Below, one piece after another: positions 51,933-61,482 of a stretch of DNA of 64,000 nucleotides (positions are counted from its first letter, which is position 1; the number at the start of each line of letters is the position of its first letter). The position numbers and the translations under genes were made by a program. The stretch is from Agarophyton chilense (lineage: Eukaryota; Rhodophyta; Florideophyceae; Gracilariales; Gracilariaceae): NCBI GenBank assembly GCA_030374765.1, contig JARGXX010000043.1, forward strand, positions 56,829 to 120,828, read 5' to 3'. The notes under the pieces were generated by a model. It saw nothing but the letters and a program-made list of their open reading frames with translations, was not told where the DNA came from and did no database searches.

Positions 51933-53227
51933 GGCAGATTGAGTGCGCGTGCGACGCGGCGTGGGCGGGCGGGCTTATGATGGGGTGACGGCAAAGTCGG
52001 AAGCCTTCCGAAGATTTCGGGGGCGTGGGGTAGGTGCTGCAGACTGGTTTTCGCCGTCCATACGACGTTTGCGATTGAGAGGTGTGGAAGGCTGTGATGA
52101 GGCTTTAGGCGTTGATGGTGCTGCGTGGGTAGTGGGCTGGGCCGGAGATCGTACGGGCACAGACGGGTCCTTGTTGCGTTTGAACGGTGCAGCGACGGAT
52201 GGTTGTACTGGGCGGAGGCTTTGCCACGAAGTTGATGTTCCAGCGCATGAAGACTGACGTGGTAAGGGGAGCGAGAGTGGTAAAGCGGCAACGGCAGTAA
52301 GCTGTGGCGCATGAAGAAAGATACGTTCGTCGCTTACAATACGGTCATCGACAGCGGTGAGTTGTTGTGCATACAATTCATCTATTGACTTGCCATGGGC
52401 ATCGATATCATCTTCAGTAGCCTGAAAGAACGATAACCGAGTGAGGATAGCGGGGGGTAGGAGAGTTACAACTGTGCGTTGGTATTGGTGCAACTCGCTC
52501 GACACGGCGCATGTGATACGAAATACGGCGTTCTCAGGATTGTATGCTGCAATGAGACCGGACTGCGTGAGGCAGGCGAGCAGCAAATGGTAGGTTTAAA
52601 AATGGTGGTACCAGGACCCGGACGGAGATGAGAGCGAGGCCTTTGCAATGATGAACAAGAGCCATGCGAGGGTCGTGAAACAGAGGGGTGATTGTGAAGC
52701 AAACGGCGACCAATGAGAAAGCGTAGCTTTCTCCAAACGTTTGCTGCAACCATGAAGGCGGTGTGCGATGCACGACCGTATGGTGTTGGGAATGGGGGCC
52801 GCATGTTGCGATTGAAAAGGTCCTCGGGGGAGCGTGAGTTGAGTATGAACTCCGGAACGTGACGGACTTGGGCGTTGGCGGCGGAGAGTAACTGTGTGAG
52901 GGGAAGCTGGGTATCTGATCGGCGCGGTAGGCGACGGAGTGAGGTAAAGAACACAGGCGGAGGTGTATAGATTCGGGGGCCGGGGCTCGGCCGAGTTGTG
53001 GATGGTGTGCGCCAAATTAGCGATACGGATGGGAAGGGCGAGGCTTTGAACGAGGAGGTCGATACAATCCGCTGGGGGGGACTGCGGTTGCTGTGGTTGC
53101 TTGAGCTGTTGGTGGTTGTGTTGCGAGTGAGCCTGTATGTGAGAGGGGGCGGGAGAGGGGGTAGAACAGCACACGTAAACGCTAATTCAGTGTCCCGAGA
53201 ATACCTGGAAAATGGAAAGCAGCGCAT
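51933..53227 (-). pseudogene. RB-related pseudogene copy 2: N-terminal domain and linker
   Basis: Frame 51975-52586 opens just after a TAA with YHLLLACLTQSGLIAAYNPE, the RB N-terminal (DUF3452-type) motif. It ends in a Pro/Ser linker with a basic RKRRMDGENQ stretch and TAA; the next frame continues in register. Upstream of the first TAA the same frame reads LAWLLFIIAKASLSSP. Further upstream, after a frameshift, comes FFTSLRRLPRRSDTQLPLTQ and LLSAANAQVRHVPEFI. The order matches RB proteins throughout, with at least two stops and one frameshift. Start codon not determined. Confidence 0.6.
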
Positions 53228-53336
53228 AAATCACACAACCAGCTAAAGAAACCATATAGTGCACGTGATGAAGCAAATATGAGTTTGTCTGGCGTTAGTG
53301 GAGACAACATGGATGGGAGAACTTTTTGACCGAAGG

Positions 53337-53935
53337 CTACTTTCTTGCATCGTGAGCGCTTGAATGGAAATGGGGCGGCTGCTCCTACAGGTAGACAGCG
53401 TTGGGCATGAGCACAGGATTTGTCAAAGTCGAATTTGAATGTCGGCTCCGAAACGAATTCGAACCACAGCTATTGCTTTTTTGTAGCTCTTGAGACCGTT
53501 ACCATCGAAGCTCGGCCGGAGTATTCACGTGCTAGATGAAGATGATGCCACTGCAAGCTGGGCGCGGGGTACCTGGGCCTTTTATTTGAAGGATTTCTGG
53601 TGCCCTCTGGGCGCGTCATCCCGTGTCCTGAGAGAGAAAATATTCGAACAACAACGGCCTGCAGATGCAAGGGTTGCCGCTTCAATCGTTCACCTTCAAG
53701 TGGGATGGGTAAGGTGAACAATTCTGTTGCCGCCGCAGACTTCCGACATGCTGACAGAGTTTCGAACTACGCAATATGCGTCCGCGACTCGGAGCAAAGT
53801 CTTTACAAGAAACAATTGCCAGCCACTGTAACAAGTCCAACAACGACACTATGTGTAGGACAGATCGCTTCTTCTTTGTTTTCATATGGAATAGATTAGA
53901 TCACCATTTCCTGTGATTTCGTGCCCGTGCTTTCT
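53337..53935. repeat. Repeat module M, inverted copy
   Basis: Reverse complement of 26690-27315 and 57972-58597 with moderate divergence. The minus-strand frame 53470-53721 equals the plus-strand frame of the direct copies. Confidence 0.7.
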
Positions 53936-54763
53936 TTTTTCCTCCTTTGAAGACACAGCTCTATGAATATCAACCATAATTCTGGAAAAGTACGCTGAAT
54001 TACTCAGAAGACTTTGTGGTTCCCAGAGCAACGATGATGGACATGGACGCCCATCGTGGATTTTCATTTAAGCCCAAGCGAAAAGCGCACGGCACAACGA
54101 TCGAAAAGATCCAGCCTTCGATCGGGAAAACGAAAGTCGAGGGCACAATAGACAGGAGTGGAGAAAGGTGATCAAGCCACGGCCTGTGCTTTACAATATT
54201 TTATGATCGTTCCAATTCTGCAGCACCGTTGCGGTGGTCCTACGAGATGCGAGACAGTACGCCAAACTGTTTTCAATCTGTACCGTTTCAGCCAACCTTG
54301 AGCTCGCACATACGGTCCATTGATTGCATTCTCACCTACAGGGACATTTTAAGTTCACAAGAAATGGTGTCACACTGGCCAATCCGTTTTCTCTTTAGAA
54401 CACTTGCTGGAGTGTCACCTGCAAAACTGCTTGATAGCCACATTTGCGCCAGCTCATGAATACAGTTTGATTTCGCTACGCTCGGGAGGAAGCATACTAG
54501 TACAGAAGGTACGCAACTGCTGCACGTAATCAGTTGCCCATCTGCCAGTTTCAGATACGCTGCCGAATCAGCATCTGTTCAGATGCGGTCGAGGGACAAA
54601 GAGGTTGGAGACGGAAAGGTTACGGTGCACGTTTCTGTGCTTGGGGCACAGTCGCGAACAACATGTACATTTTACCAAAGCTGATATCATCCATCACGTG
54701 AAGCACTATCTGCCTATGGATGTCCATTATTGTTTCCAAAGCGCACAGCTTTCCATCAAGATG
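53936..54763. other. Stretch without recognised gene
   Basis: Unique in the window. A plus-strand frame 54605-54916 (103 residues, with HVHFTKADIIHHVKHYLPMD) enters the duplicated block. It could be an upstream exon of zinc-finger gene C, but no splice signals were resolved. Confidence 0.3.
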
Positions 54764-54931
54764 AAATTCCCTTCCGCGTTCAGTAAACGCTCCCAATTCT
54801 GTAAACTGCATCCACAACGCCACAAAAAAAATTCTATGTCTTTTTCGTATCTCGGATCAGATCTGATCACTCGTATGGTCACAGCTGCTCAAGATACTTT
54901 CCGAGCGACATCATAGTAGTATCTACCGTTT

Positions 54932-55426
54932 TTGAATATCAATGATACAAGTGAGGGCTGTCCAACATGTACCTCTATTCCACTACAGGAGACAAGCCAG
55001 CGACCACCGCACTCACTTATGTCCAACTGTGTTGATATCTCGAATCACTTTGTTTCCTTCGACGACACCAACTGCGGCAACTGCACCCAGAGCAACGCCG
55101 AGCGCATTTCGTTCTGCTTGTTCGTGCCATCTGCACCAGCTTCTGATTTGCATACGCATGTGCGTCTCTTGGAACCCAACGAATGCTGTCGTATGACAGA
55201 CACCGGCGCCTTGCCATGCGGTCGACATCCATGCTGCCATGCGCTTCCCTCTGTTTTGCAACGAGAATCAAATGCTGTTCAGTCCGTGATTTTGTTGGAG
55301 AGCACAGCTCCTGAATTCTTTCTGTTCTGGTTTATTGCGACAAAACTGGTCCAAGATGATTCACACCGCGTTCAAATTTTGGTTTTCACAGAGAATGGAA
55401 ACCAGTGTGCTTTTCGGCTGCGATGA
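54932..55426 (+). CDS. Zinc-finger gene copy C, N-terminal ORF
   Basis: 164-residue frame, in the same register as the zinc-finger frame starting at 55703. It contains NCVDISNHFVSFDDTNCGNC, HVRLLEPNECCRMTDTGALP, ESTAPEFFLFWFIATKLVQD and VQILVFTENGNQCAFRLR, a pattern suggesting a beta-sandwich domain, but no family is recognised. Between 55427 and 55702 the same frame continues with TGA, TGA and TAA interruptions (segments LRDEKLRVLSDTRSN and LVEKYRPLCVEAFPSPFV look coding). So the two ORFs were probably once one protein, now split by nonsense changes. Copies A and B have an additional stop at GRHPC. Confidence 0.45.
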   Translation: MNINDTSEGCPTCTSIPLQETSQRPPHSLMSNCVDISNHFVSFDDTNCGNCTQSNAERISFCLFVPSAPASDLHTHVRLLEPNECCRMTDTGALPCGRHPCCHALPSVLQRESNAVQSVILLESTAPEFFLFWFIATKLVQDDSHRVQILVFTENGNQCAFRLR

Positions 55427-55702
55427 GAGATGATGCTCCGTGACGAAAAACTTCGAGTACTTTCGGACACTAGATCGAATTGAAACAGATCACACTTTTC
55501 AGTACTTGGACGCTGGTGTCGCCGGCGAACACCGAGCTACCTTGCGTCTTTGCCATCAAAGTTGGTCGAGAAATATCGCCCTCTGTGTGTTGAAGCGTTT
55601 CCCTCACCGTTTGTTCTGTGTACTTTACACGCGTTTCAATCCTTGCGTCCTCCCTCGAAATAAGCAAGGCATCTCACACAACAAACAACCCAATCGTTTA
55701 AG

Positions 55703-56992
55703 ATGGACAATGAACTTGTTGCACACCAGTTTTCGGGGTTTCTCAAGAGAAGGGGATTGAACTACACAAATCGCAGCAACCAAAACAGAAGAAGCTTAGA
55801 TGAGTTCCCCCGCGCTCTCCGACTACCGCCGCTTGGAAACCCTCAAGCAGGGAGTCTTCCAAGCTTCCAATCTCTATTCGGCCGCTCGGAAGATTCAAGA
55901 CTTCCATCCGGCCATCGATTTATTTCTCAACGACTACCGCCGCTTGGAATATCTCAACCGGGAAGTCTTCCGGGTTTCGAATCTTCATTTGGCCGCCCAG
56001 GCGATTCCAGACTTCCATCTGGCCATCAATTTAGATCTCTTCGACTACCGCCGCTTGGAAACCCGCAACCACAAAGTCTTTCGAGTTTCCAATCTCTATT
56101 CGGCCGCCCATTCGGCCGCCCGGAAGATTCAAGACTTGGATTCGGTCATCAACCCACTTCTTGCGATGTCCGTCGGAGTGGAAGTGGAACCGCTCGTCCC
56201 GTGTCTCTCGAACGGTTTCAGGAAGCAAGGGGCACTCACCCCATTCCTGCACTCCAGTCCCACGGAAATGAACACTACACGGAAATCCCACACCAACACC
56301 GCCATGGGGAAACAGCGTGGCGAAGAAAAAGTGTTCTGAAACTACCTCAGGAGCGCAAGAGTCGGGATGAAGGCGCCCCAGAGATTGCACAGAGATTTTG
56401 TTCAGATAGCATTCGCCAATCTCCAGTTCATGTGCCTTATCCTGCCCCGGAAGCGTCGTGTCTCGTTCAAGAAGTTTCCCACCGGTCTCCTGAGCACAAC
56501 CTCCGTGACGATTCGTTGTTGCCGATACGTACAGCTCCTGCTGGTTGCTCATCATTTCCAACCCATCAACCAGGACTCGAAAAACTTGGCATCACAGGCT
56601 CCCGTACCAAACGTCCCCAGATTTTCCAGTGTGAGTGGTGTACGAAGTCGTTTGGTCGCAAGCATCATAAGGTGCGACACATCCAAGCCATTCATCGAAA
56701 AGTGAGTTACTTCAGCTTTCACTGCGGATCTCAATCACGTCGGTCTTTTCTAACATTTCTCTTTGCAATTGCTTTTGAAACCATCTTCTTTGACATATCC
56801 ATATTGGATGGGGTAACTCAGGTGCGCCCCTTTGTCTGCCCCGTATGCTCGCATCGGTTTGACCAGAAACAGAACCTAGAAAGGCATTTGAGTACTGTTC
56901 ACTGCGTTGAGGCGGGGTTCAAGTGCCAGATTTGCGGCATCCTGTTTTCGCAAAGAGCGATGGCCGAATCCCACATGAAAACTGCTCATTAA
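55703..56992 (+). CDS. C2H2 zinc-finger protein, copy C
   Basis: 429-codon frame nearly identical to copy A (21916-23205): the same repeat region, intron (56702-56821) and three C2H2 fingers. Upstream and downstream flanks instead match copy B, so the gene is a mosaic. The predicted spliced product is about 389 residues. A TAA after finger 3 and a degenerate fourth finger follow as in A. Probable nuclear DNA-binding factor if expressed. Confidence 0.6.
   Translation: MDNELVAHQFSGFLKRRGLNYTNRSNQNRRSLDEFPRALRLPPLGNPQAGSLPSFQSLFGRSEDSRLPSGHRFISQRLPPLGISQPGSLPGFESSFGRPGDSRLPSGHQFRSLRLPPLGNPQPQSLSSFQSLFGRPFGRPEDSRLGFGHQPTSCDVRRSGSGTARPVSLERFQEARGTHPIPALQSHGNEHYTEIPHQHRHGETAWRRKSVLKLPQERKSRDEGAPEIAQRFCSDSIRQSPVHVPYPAPEASCLVQEVSHRSPEHNLRDDSLLPIRTAPAGCSSFPTHQPGLEKLGITGSRTKRPQIFQCEWCTKSFGRKHHKVRHIQAIHRKVSYFSFHCGSQSRRSFLTFLFAIAFETIFFDISILDGVTQVRPFVCPVCSHRFDQKQNLERHLSTVHCVEAGFKCQICGILFSQRAMAESHMKTAH
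56702..56821 (+). other. Spliceosomal intron in zinc-finger gene C (120 nt)
   Basis: Identical in signals and length to introns of copies A and B. Confidence 0.8.
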
Positions 56993-57163
56993 GCTTTCGA
57001 GCATTTGCAATTTAGGCTGTACAAGATCTACTTTACGGAGATGGAGGATAATTTGAGCCATGTATGCGCAGAGCACCCCAATCGTCACAGTTTACCAACG
57101 GGTGTGAGGAAAGTATAGCTTGCGACTCTAGCCGTAATGGAGTAAGTTATCTACAAGCTTCTA

Positions 57164-57967
57164 TCAGTGTTCTATCGCCTGAAGGTTATGCTCAGGAGAA
57201 CTGCTTGGAAACTTCTTGCGTGGAATACAACGCTTGCGGGGCAGAACAAGGCACGGGAACTGCATATTGGTGAATGTTTTCTGAAGAAAACCCCTGTGAA
57301 ATCTCTGGCGCTCCTTCTTCCAGACTATTATGTTCCTGAAGTACTTCCAGAACGTTGCCTCTTCGCCACACTTTTTCCTCATGGTGGCTGTTGTGTGGCA
57401 TTTCCGTGGGACTGGAATGCAGTCTTGGTTGGGGTAAGCGCAACTTGCTTCCTGAGACAAATTGAGAGACACCGGACGAAAGGTCCCACTTCTACTCCGT
57501 TGGACATCACAAGAAATGGATTTATGGCCAAATCCAAGTCTTGAATCTTCCGGGCGGCCAAATGAAGATTCCAAACTTGGGAGAGTTCTCGGTTGAGATG
57601 TTCTAAGCGGGTGTTCTCGGAGAGAGCTGGTTTGATACACGGATGGAAGTCTTGAATCTTCCGGGCGGCCGGAGATGGATTCTAAGCGTGGAAGACTGCC
57701 CGTCTGAGGGTTTCCAAGCGGCGGTAGTTTAGTTGGAGAGCGGGGGGGAAACCCATCTGGGAGTCTTCTGTTTTCGTTGCTGCGATTTGGGTCGTGCAGC
57801 CCACATGCCGAAAGGCCTTGTGAGTAATTAGTATACCTATCTTGATACCGCTGGCAATCGTAAACTGAGAGAAATTCTCTAGTACGCGAAATAACAAGAC
57901 ACGCATTATAAGCTGTCTTCTTTTCCACACTTTTCTCGCGTTCTATCAGGAAGCAAGACCGGATCAT
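57164..57967 (-). pseudogene. Inverted paralogue of zinc-finger gene N-terminal half (C')
   Basis: Partner of 25882-26685 with very few differences (for example GEKATFW against GEEATFW). Tail to tail with copy C. Confidence 0.5.
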
Positions 57968-57971
57968 GTCC

Positions 57972-58597
57972 TCAAAAGACGGAGAAAGAAACCTCGGTCA
58001 CGAAATCACAGGAAAGGGTGATGTAGTCCACACCACACGATAACAAAGAAGAAGCGAGCTGTCCTAAACATAGTAGCGTTGCTATATTTTTGTTACGTTG
58101 TGAATGGCAATTATTTCTTGGAAAGATTTTGCTCCGAGTGGCGGACGCATGTTGAGTGGTTCGAAACTCTGTCAGAATGGCGGGAGTCCAGGCCGGCAAC
58201 AGAATTGTTCACCTTACCCACCCCACTTGAATGTGAACAATTGAAGCGGCAACCCCTGCATCTGCAGGCCGTTGTTGTTCGAATATTTTTTCTCTCAGGA
58301 CACGGAATGACGCGCCCAGAGGGCACCAGAAATCCTTCAAATAAAAGGCCCATGTACCTCGCGCCCAGCTTGCAGTGGCATCATCTTCATCTAGCACGTG
58401 AATACCCCGGCCGAGCTTTGATGGTAACGGTCTCAAGAGCGACAAAAAAGCAATAGCTGTGGTCCAAATTCGTTTCGGAGCCGACATTCACATTCGACTT
58501 GACAAATCCTGTGCTCATGCCCAACGCTGTCTTCCTGTTGGAGCAGCCGCCGCATTCCTGTGCAAGCGCTCACGATGCAAGATAGTAGCCTAGCATC
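57972..58597. repeat. Repeat module M, direct copy 2
   Basis: Partner of 26690-27315 (offset 31282). Confidence 0.65.
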
Positions 58598-58868
58598 GCA
58601 TTATCTGCCAACCACTACAATGTATTAGCATTTCATCCAACCGTTTAGAACCAGCACCCAGCCCACTGGTGCTCACCCCGACGCAGTAACGCTACTGAAG
58701 CTATTCTCTTCTCTCCACTGCACTACAGAGTGCCCCGATCTGGTACGTTTTGAAGAATTGAGTTGAGTACCTGTACAATTTTAAACAATATCGCAATGCC
58801 CATGTCTATCTATGCCACAGGCACCAGCGATACGCTGTACCGCTGTGAAACACGTACAACATCCATCA

Positions 58869-58940
58869 GTGACGTACAGATTGACATAACCAGTACGTCA
58901 CCTTAAGTGTCCGGAAGGTCGCATAGTATCCCTATATAAA
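58869..58940 (+). promoter_or_regulatory. Promoter-like module, copy 2
   Basis: GTGACGTAC at 58869-58877, GTACGTCAC at 58893-58901, TATATAAA at 58933-58940; the same spacing as 27587-27658. Confidence 0.55.
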
Positions 58941-58957
58941 TCCGGCACGTTATCCTC

Positions 58958-58977
58958 GGAGCTCTTCCGAGAGCTCC
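58958..58977 (+). promoter_or_regulatory. Perfect 8-bp hairpin, copy 2
   Basis: Same sequence and position relative to the TATA box as 27676-27695. Confidence 0.5.
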
Positions 58978-59037
58978 AGGCAGACCCTTTGTGCCGACTA
59001 TTTCTTGTGTTGAGATCGCTCCCCACACTGCACACGT

Positions 59038-59255
59038 ATGAACTTCAACAACATGTCCGAAGCTCAACTTACAACCGCATCCTTGCACAAAGGCCTTGTA
59101 TCATTGTGTGATGCATGAAGACCAAGCCAAGTTCTATCAGAGTGCAGTGAAAGAAACAGAAGACTTTTGAATACACCATGTCAATGATGATCGCGCACTG
59201 AAGCGCATTGCTGATTCTTGGCATGAGCCTCAGCGTAAGGGCACAGCATAAAAGT
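59038..59255 (+). pseudogene. Small broken coding region after promoter, copy 2
   Basis: As at 27756-27930, but with the additional roughly 60 bases that extend the second frame to ALKRIADSWHEPQRKGTA and a TAA. The extra bases appear ancestral because they prolong an open frame, so copy 1 probably lost them. Confidence 0.35.
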
Positions 59256-59651
59256 AGAAACAGTCGGCCTTGGGTTGGGAAACAAAAGAGCACGGCGTTG
59301 AGCGTGCAAGAATGAAGCGACGAAACAAGAATCCGTGCTGGACAAATGTTACCGCGGGAGCCTCTCGGCATTTCAGAGCTTAAGATGTCTTATTACACTG
59401 CATTTTGGTTGTTAGTCTTAATCTCGGGTCTATATTCAACCATTTATTGAAGCTTTCTTACAAGTACCTTTCAACAACGAACAACTCTTCTACTCTTAAA
59501 ATTTCTGTTGCCACGAAAACTTAGTGCAAAATAAATATCTACTTATGATAAGCTGCTACGCAACCATAGCAGCTAATGCAGTTTGCAATTCATATTAGTA
59601 CAGAGATTCTGGGCACAATTCAGACTTTTTTGGGGCACAAGCTTCAGTATA
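59256..59651. other. Non-coding stretch before CopA4
   Basis: Partner of the part before 28311. Nothing recognised. Confidence 0.3.
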
Positions 59652-59656
59652 CAATC

Positions 59657-59914
59657 TGTGTGAATGTTGAGTTACAGAGACTCACTTTCAATGGACGTGA
59701 AGTACTGGTCAAGTAACCGGCTGTGAGAAACTGTCCATGCAACAATGAATCTGTGTGAGTACTGACATGCAATAGACCATCTGATATATAAGACAGAACA
59801 CTGCACTTGTTCTTGACAAGTGGACCGTCACAGAGGTTCTCCCCATTTTTGATAAACTACCTCTGATCGTTATCTGATACCGCTACCACTGTCAACCGTA
59901 TTCTCAATTATTCA
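59657..59914 (+). repeat. CopA4 5' LTR
   Basis: 258 bp, TGTGTGAATG...CAATTATTCA (TG...CA). It begins exactly where homology with the other copy of the block stops (CAATC at 59652-59656 and 28311-28315). A TATATAAG box at about 59785 is the likely promoter. The 3' LTR lies outside the window. Confidence 0.75.
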
Positions 59915-59929
59915 TTGTTATGGGCCCAG
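59915..59929 (+). promoter_or_regulatory. CopA4 primer-binding site overlapping gag ATG
   Basis: TTGTTATGGGCCCAG directly after the LTR. GTTATGGGCCCAG is complementary to 13 bases of the initiator tRNA-Met anticodon arm. The gag ATG (59920-59922) lies inside. Confidence 0.8.
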
Positions 59930-61482
59930 ACCCAGATTCTACGTTACCGAAGGGGCTACCAACGCGGCCAAGATTTTCTTGGAACCTCAAAAGTGTCCCT
60001 TGGACTGATGGTCTTGGAAACCAGGAAGAATATGCCTCTTCCGTTGATTTATGGAATTCGTTCCATGATATGCTACCAGATTCAAATTCTAATAAGATTC
60101 CAAGTGCGCTAAGGGGAATTATGCTACAGTCACAGCTCTACGGTAGAGCCAAGGATCTTTGCAAAGCAATATCCGCTGAAGATATTCGAGCCGTTGATGG
60201 ACATAAGGTTATCGTGAATGCAATTTACAAACGTGATTCTCTCTCTGTGGTTAGTGAGGTTTATCAAGCGTTCATGACAATGCTAAACACTCGTCGCCGC
60301 GGTAATGAGAGCTATCTAAACTTCGAGGCACGCTTTGCAGCTCAAGTATCCAAACTGACTGCTACATCTGGTAGTTGCAAATTGCCGGAGGCAATGAATG
60401 CATTCATGTTACTTGCAAACTCTGGTGTTGAAAATGGGCAACGAGTATCGGTGCTTGCTGCTGTTGCTACCAATGATTCGATTGCTACTAATGCTGACAC
60501 GGAAGCATTTCTACAAGCCGTATCCTACGAAAAAGTTGCATCTGTGCTTCGTCAGTGTGATCACACAACTACAGAGCCGATGGAAACCTTATCAACCAAT
60601 TCAATCAATGGATTCAATAGGCATCCACGCCGAAAACTGTCCCCTGATGCGCTTCTGGATCTGAAGAGCAAAAGTAAGTGTCGGAAATGTCACAAGTACG
60701 GACATTGGGCTGTTGATCACAATGCCGATGGGTCCTTGAAACCTGGGACCATGTCTAGTGAGACGCAAGAGAAGCAGTCAACTCCGTCTGAAAACCAAAA
60801 GAAAACGATAACGTTCAACATGGCAAACCTGCATTATCTCGCTCCAGCCTATGAAGCTCCAGAACCTATTATTGGCCCGTTGTTAGATGATGGTGCACCG
60901 TATAGCGGAATTGGTATCACTGAATTCAAAATGCTACAGCCTACCGTTTTGCCTGGGTGGAACGGGACATTCGAACCACTACCCGAGGGCATACAACAAG
61001 GAAGCGTGTGGCAGTATGGCTCCGGCCAGCATGCCAGTGAACAGCGACGCATACTTGGATCTGTCAAATTTAATGTAAGGACGGATATGGGAAACACTGC
61101 ATCTGTTACGCACCTTGTGATTCAGGGATCCTCGCAGTGGGTCATAGGAAGAAATGTTACCCGGAAATGTAACATCTTACACGTTGATGCAAACAGGTTA
61201 GTTCTTCCTGGTTTGCAAGATTCGATTGCTCTTGAGGATAGCTCGTACCACAGCTACATACCGTTCAATGTATTTGTACCAAAATTTTATACTCCGAAAC
61301 AAAATAATTCAACAGAGCTATTCTGTGCGGCTGCTCAGTTTGATGGAGAGAACTCCAGCAGGCCTTGGAAAGAGCTCAAGAAATTGGTTGACAAAGTGCA
61401 TCAGCATGTTTGTGGTCATTCTTCTTTTTCGGATATCAAGATATTATTGGAAAGAAACAAACTATGGAGCCCCGATGTGTAG
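59920..61482 (+). CDS. CopA4 Gag-protease and integrase zinc-site start
   Basis: 520-residue intact frame. Gag starts MGPDPDSTLPKGLPTRPRFS and shares WTDGLGNQEEY and LQSQLYGRAKDLCKAIS with the other CopA copies. The zinc knuckle is CRKCHKYGHWAVDH (60679-60720; C-X2-C-X4-H-X4-H, His in place of the last Cys). Protease site LLDDGAPYSG (DDG at 60886-60894) and closing motif SSQWVIGRNVTR. The end holds the HH half of the integrase zinc site (HQHVCGHSSFSDIKILLERN). TAG at 61480-61482 stops it. Gag forms the particle, and the protease should cut the polyprotein. Best-preserved copy. Confidence 0.88.
   Translation: MGPDPDSTLPKGLPTRPRFSWNLKSVPWTDGLGNQEEYASSVDLWNSFHDMLPDSNSNKIPSALRGIMLQSQLYGRAKDLCKAISAEDIRAVDGHKVIVNAIYKRDSLSVVSEVYQAFMTMLNTRRRGNESYLNFEARFAAQVSKLTATSGSCKLPEAMNAFMLLANSGVENGQRVSVLAAVATNDSIATNADTEAFLQAVSYEKVASVLRQCDHTTTEPMETLSTNSINGFNRHPRRKLSPDALLDLKSKSKCRKCHKYGHWAVDHNADGSLKPGTMSSETQEKQSTPSENQKKTITFNMANLHYLAPAYEAPEPIIGPLLDDGAPYSGIGITEFKMLQPTVLPGWNGTFEPLPEGIQQGSVWQYGSGQHASEQRRILGSVKFNVRTDMGNTASVTHLVIQGSSQWVIGRNVTRKCNILHVDANRLVLPGLQDSIALEDSSYHSYIPFNVFVPKFYTPKQNNSTELFCAAAQFDGENSSRPWKELKKLVDKVHQHVCGHSSFSDIKILLERNKLWSPDV

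Noticed and set aside
49946-53227. Reassigned stop codons (TAA/TAG as Gln, as in ciliates or some green algae)
   Set aside because: Frequent in-frame stops occur only in decayed genes. CopA4 has no TAA, TAG or TGA over 520 and over 680 codons, and GypA has only one in about 1400. Reassigned codons would be far more frequent in such frames.
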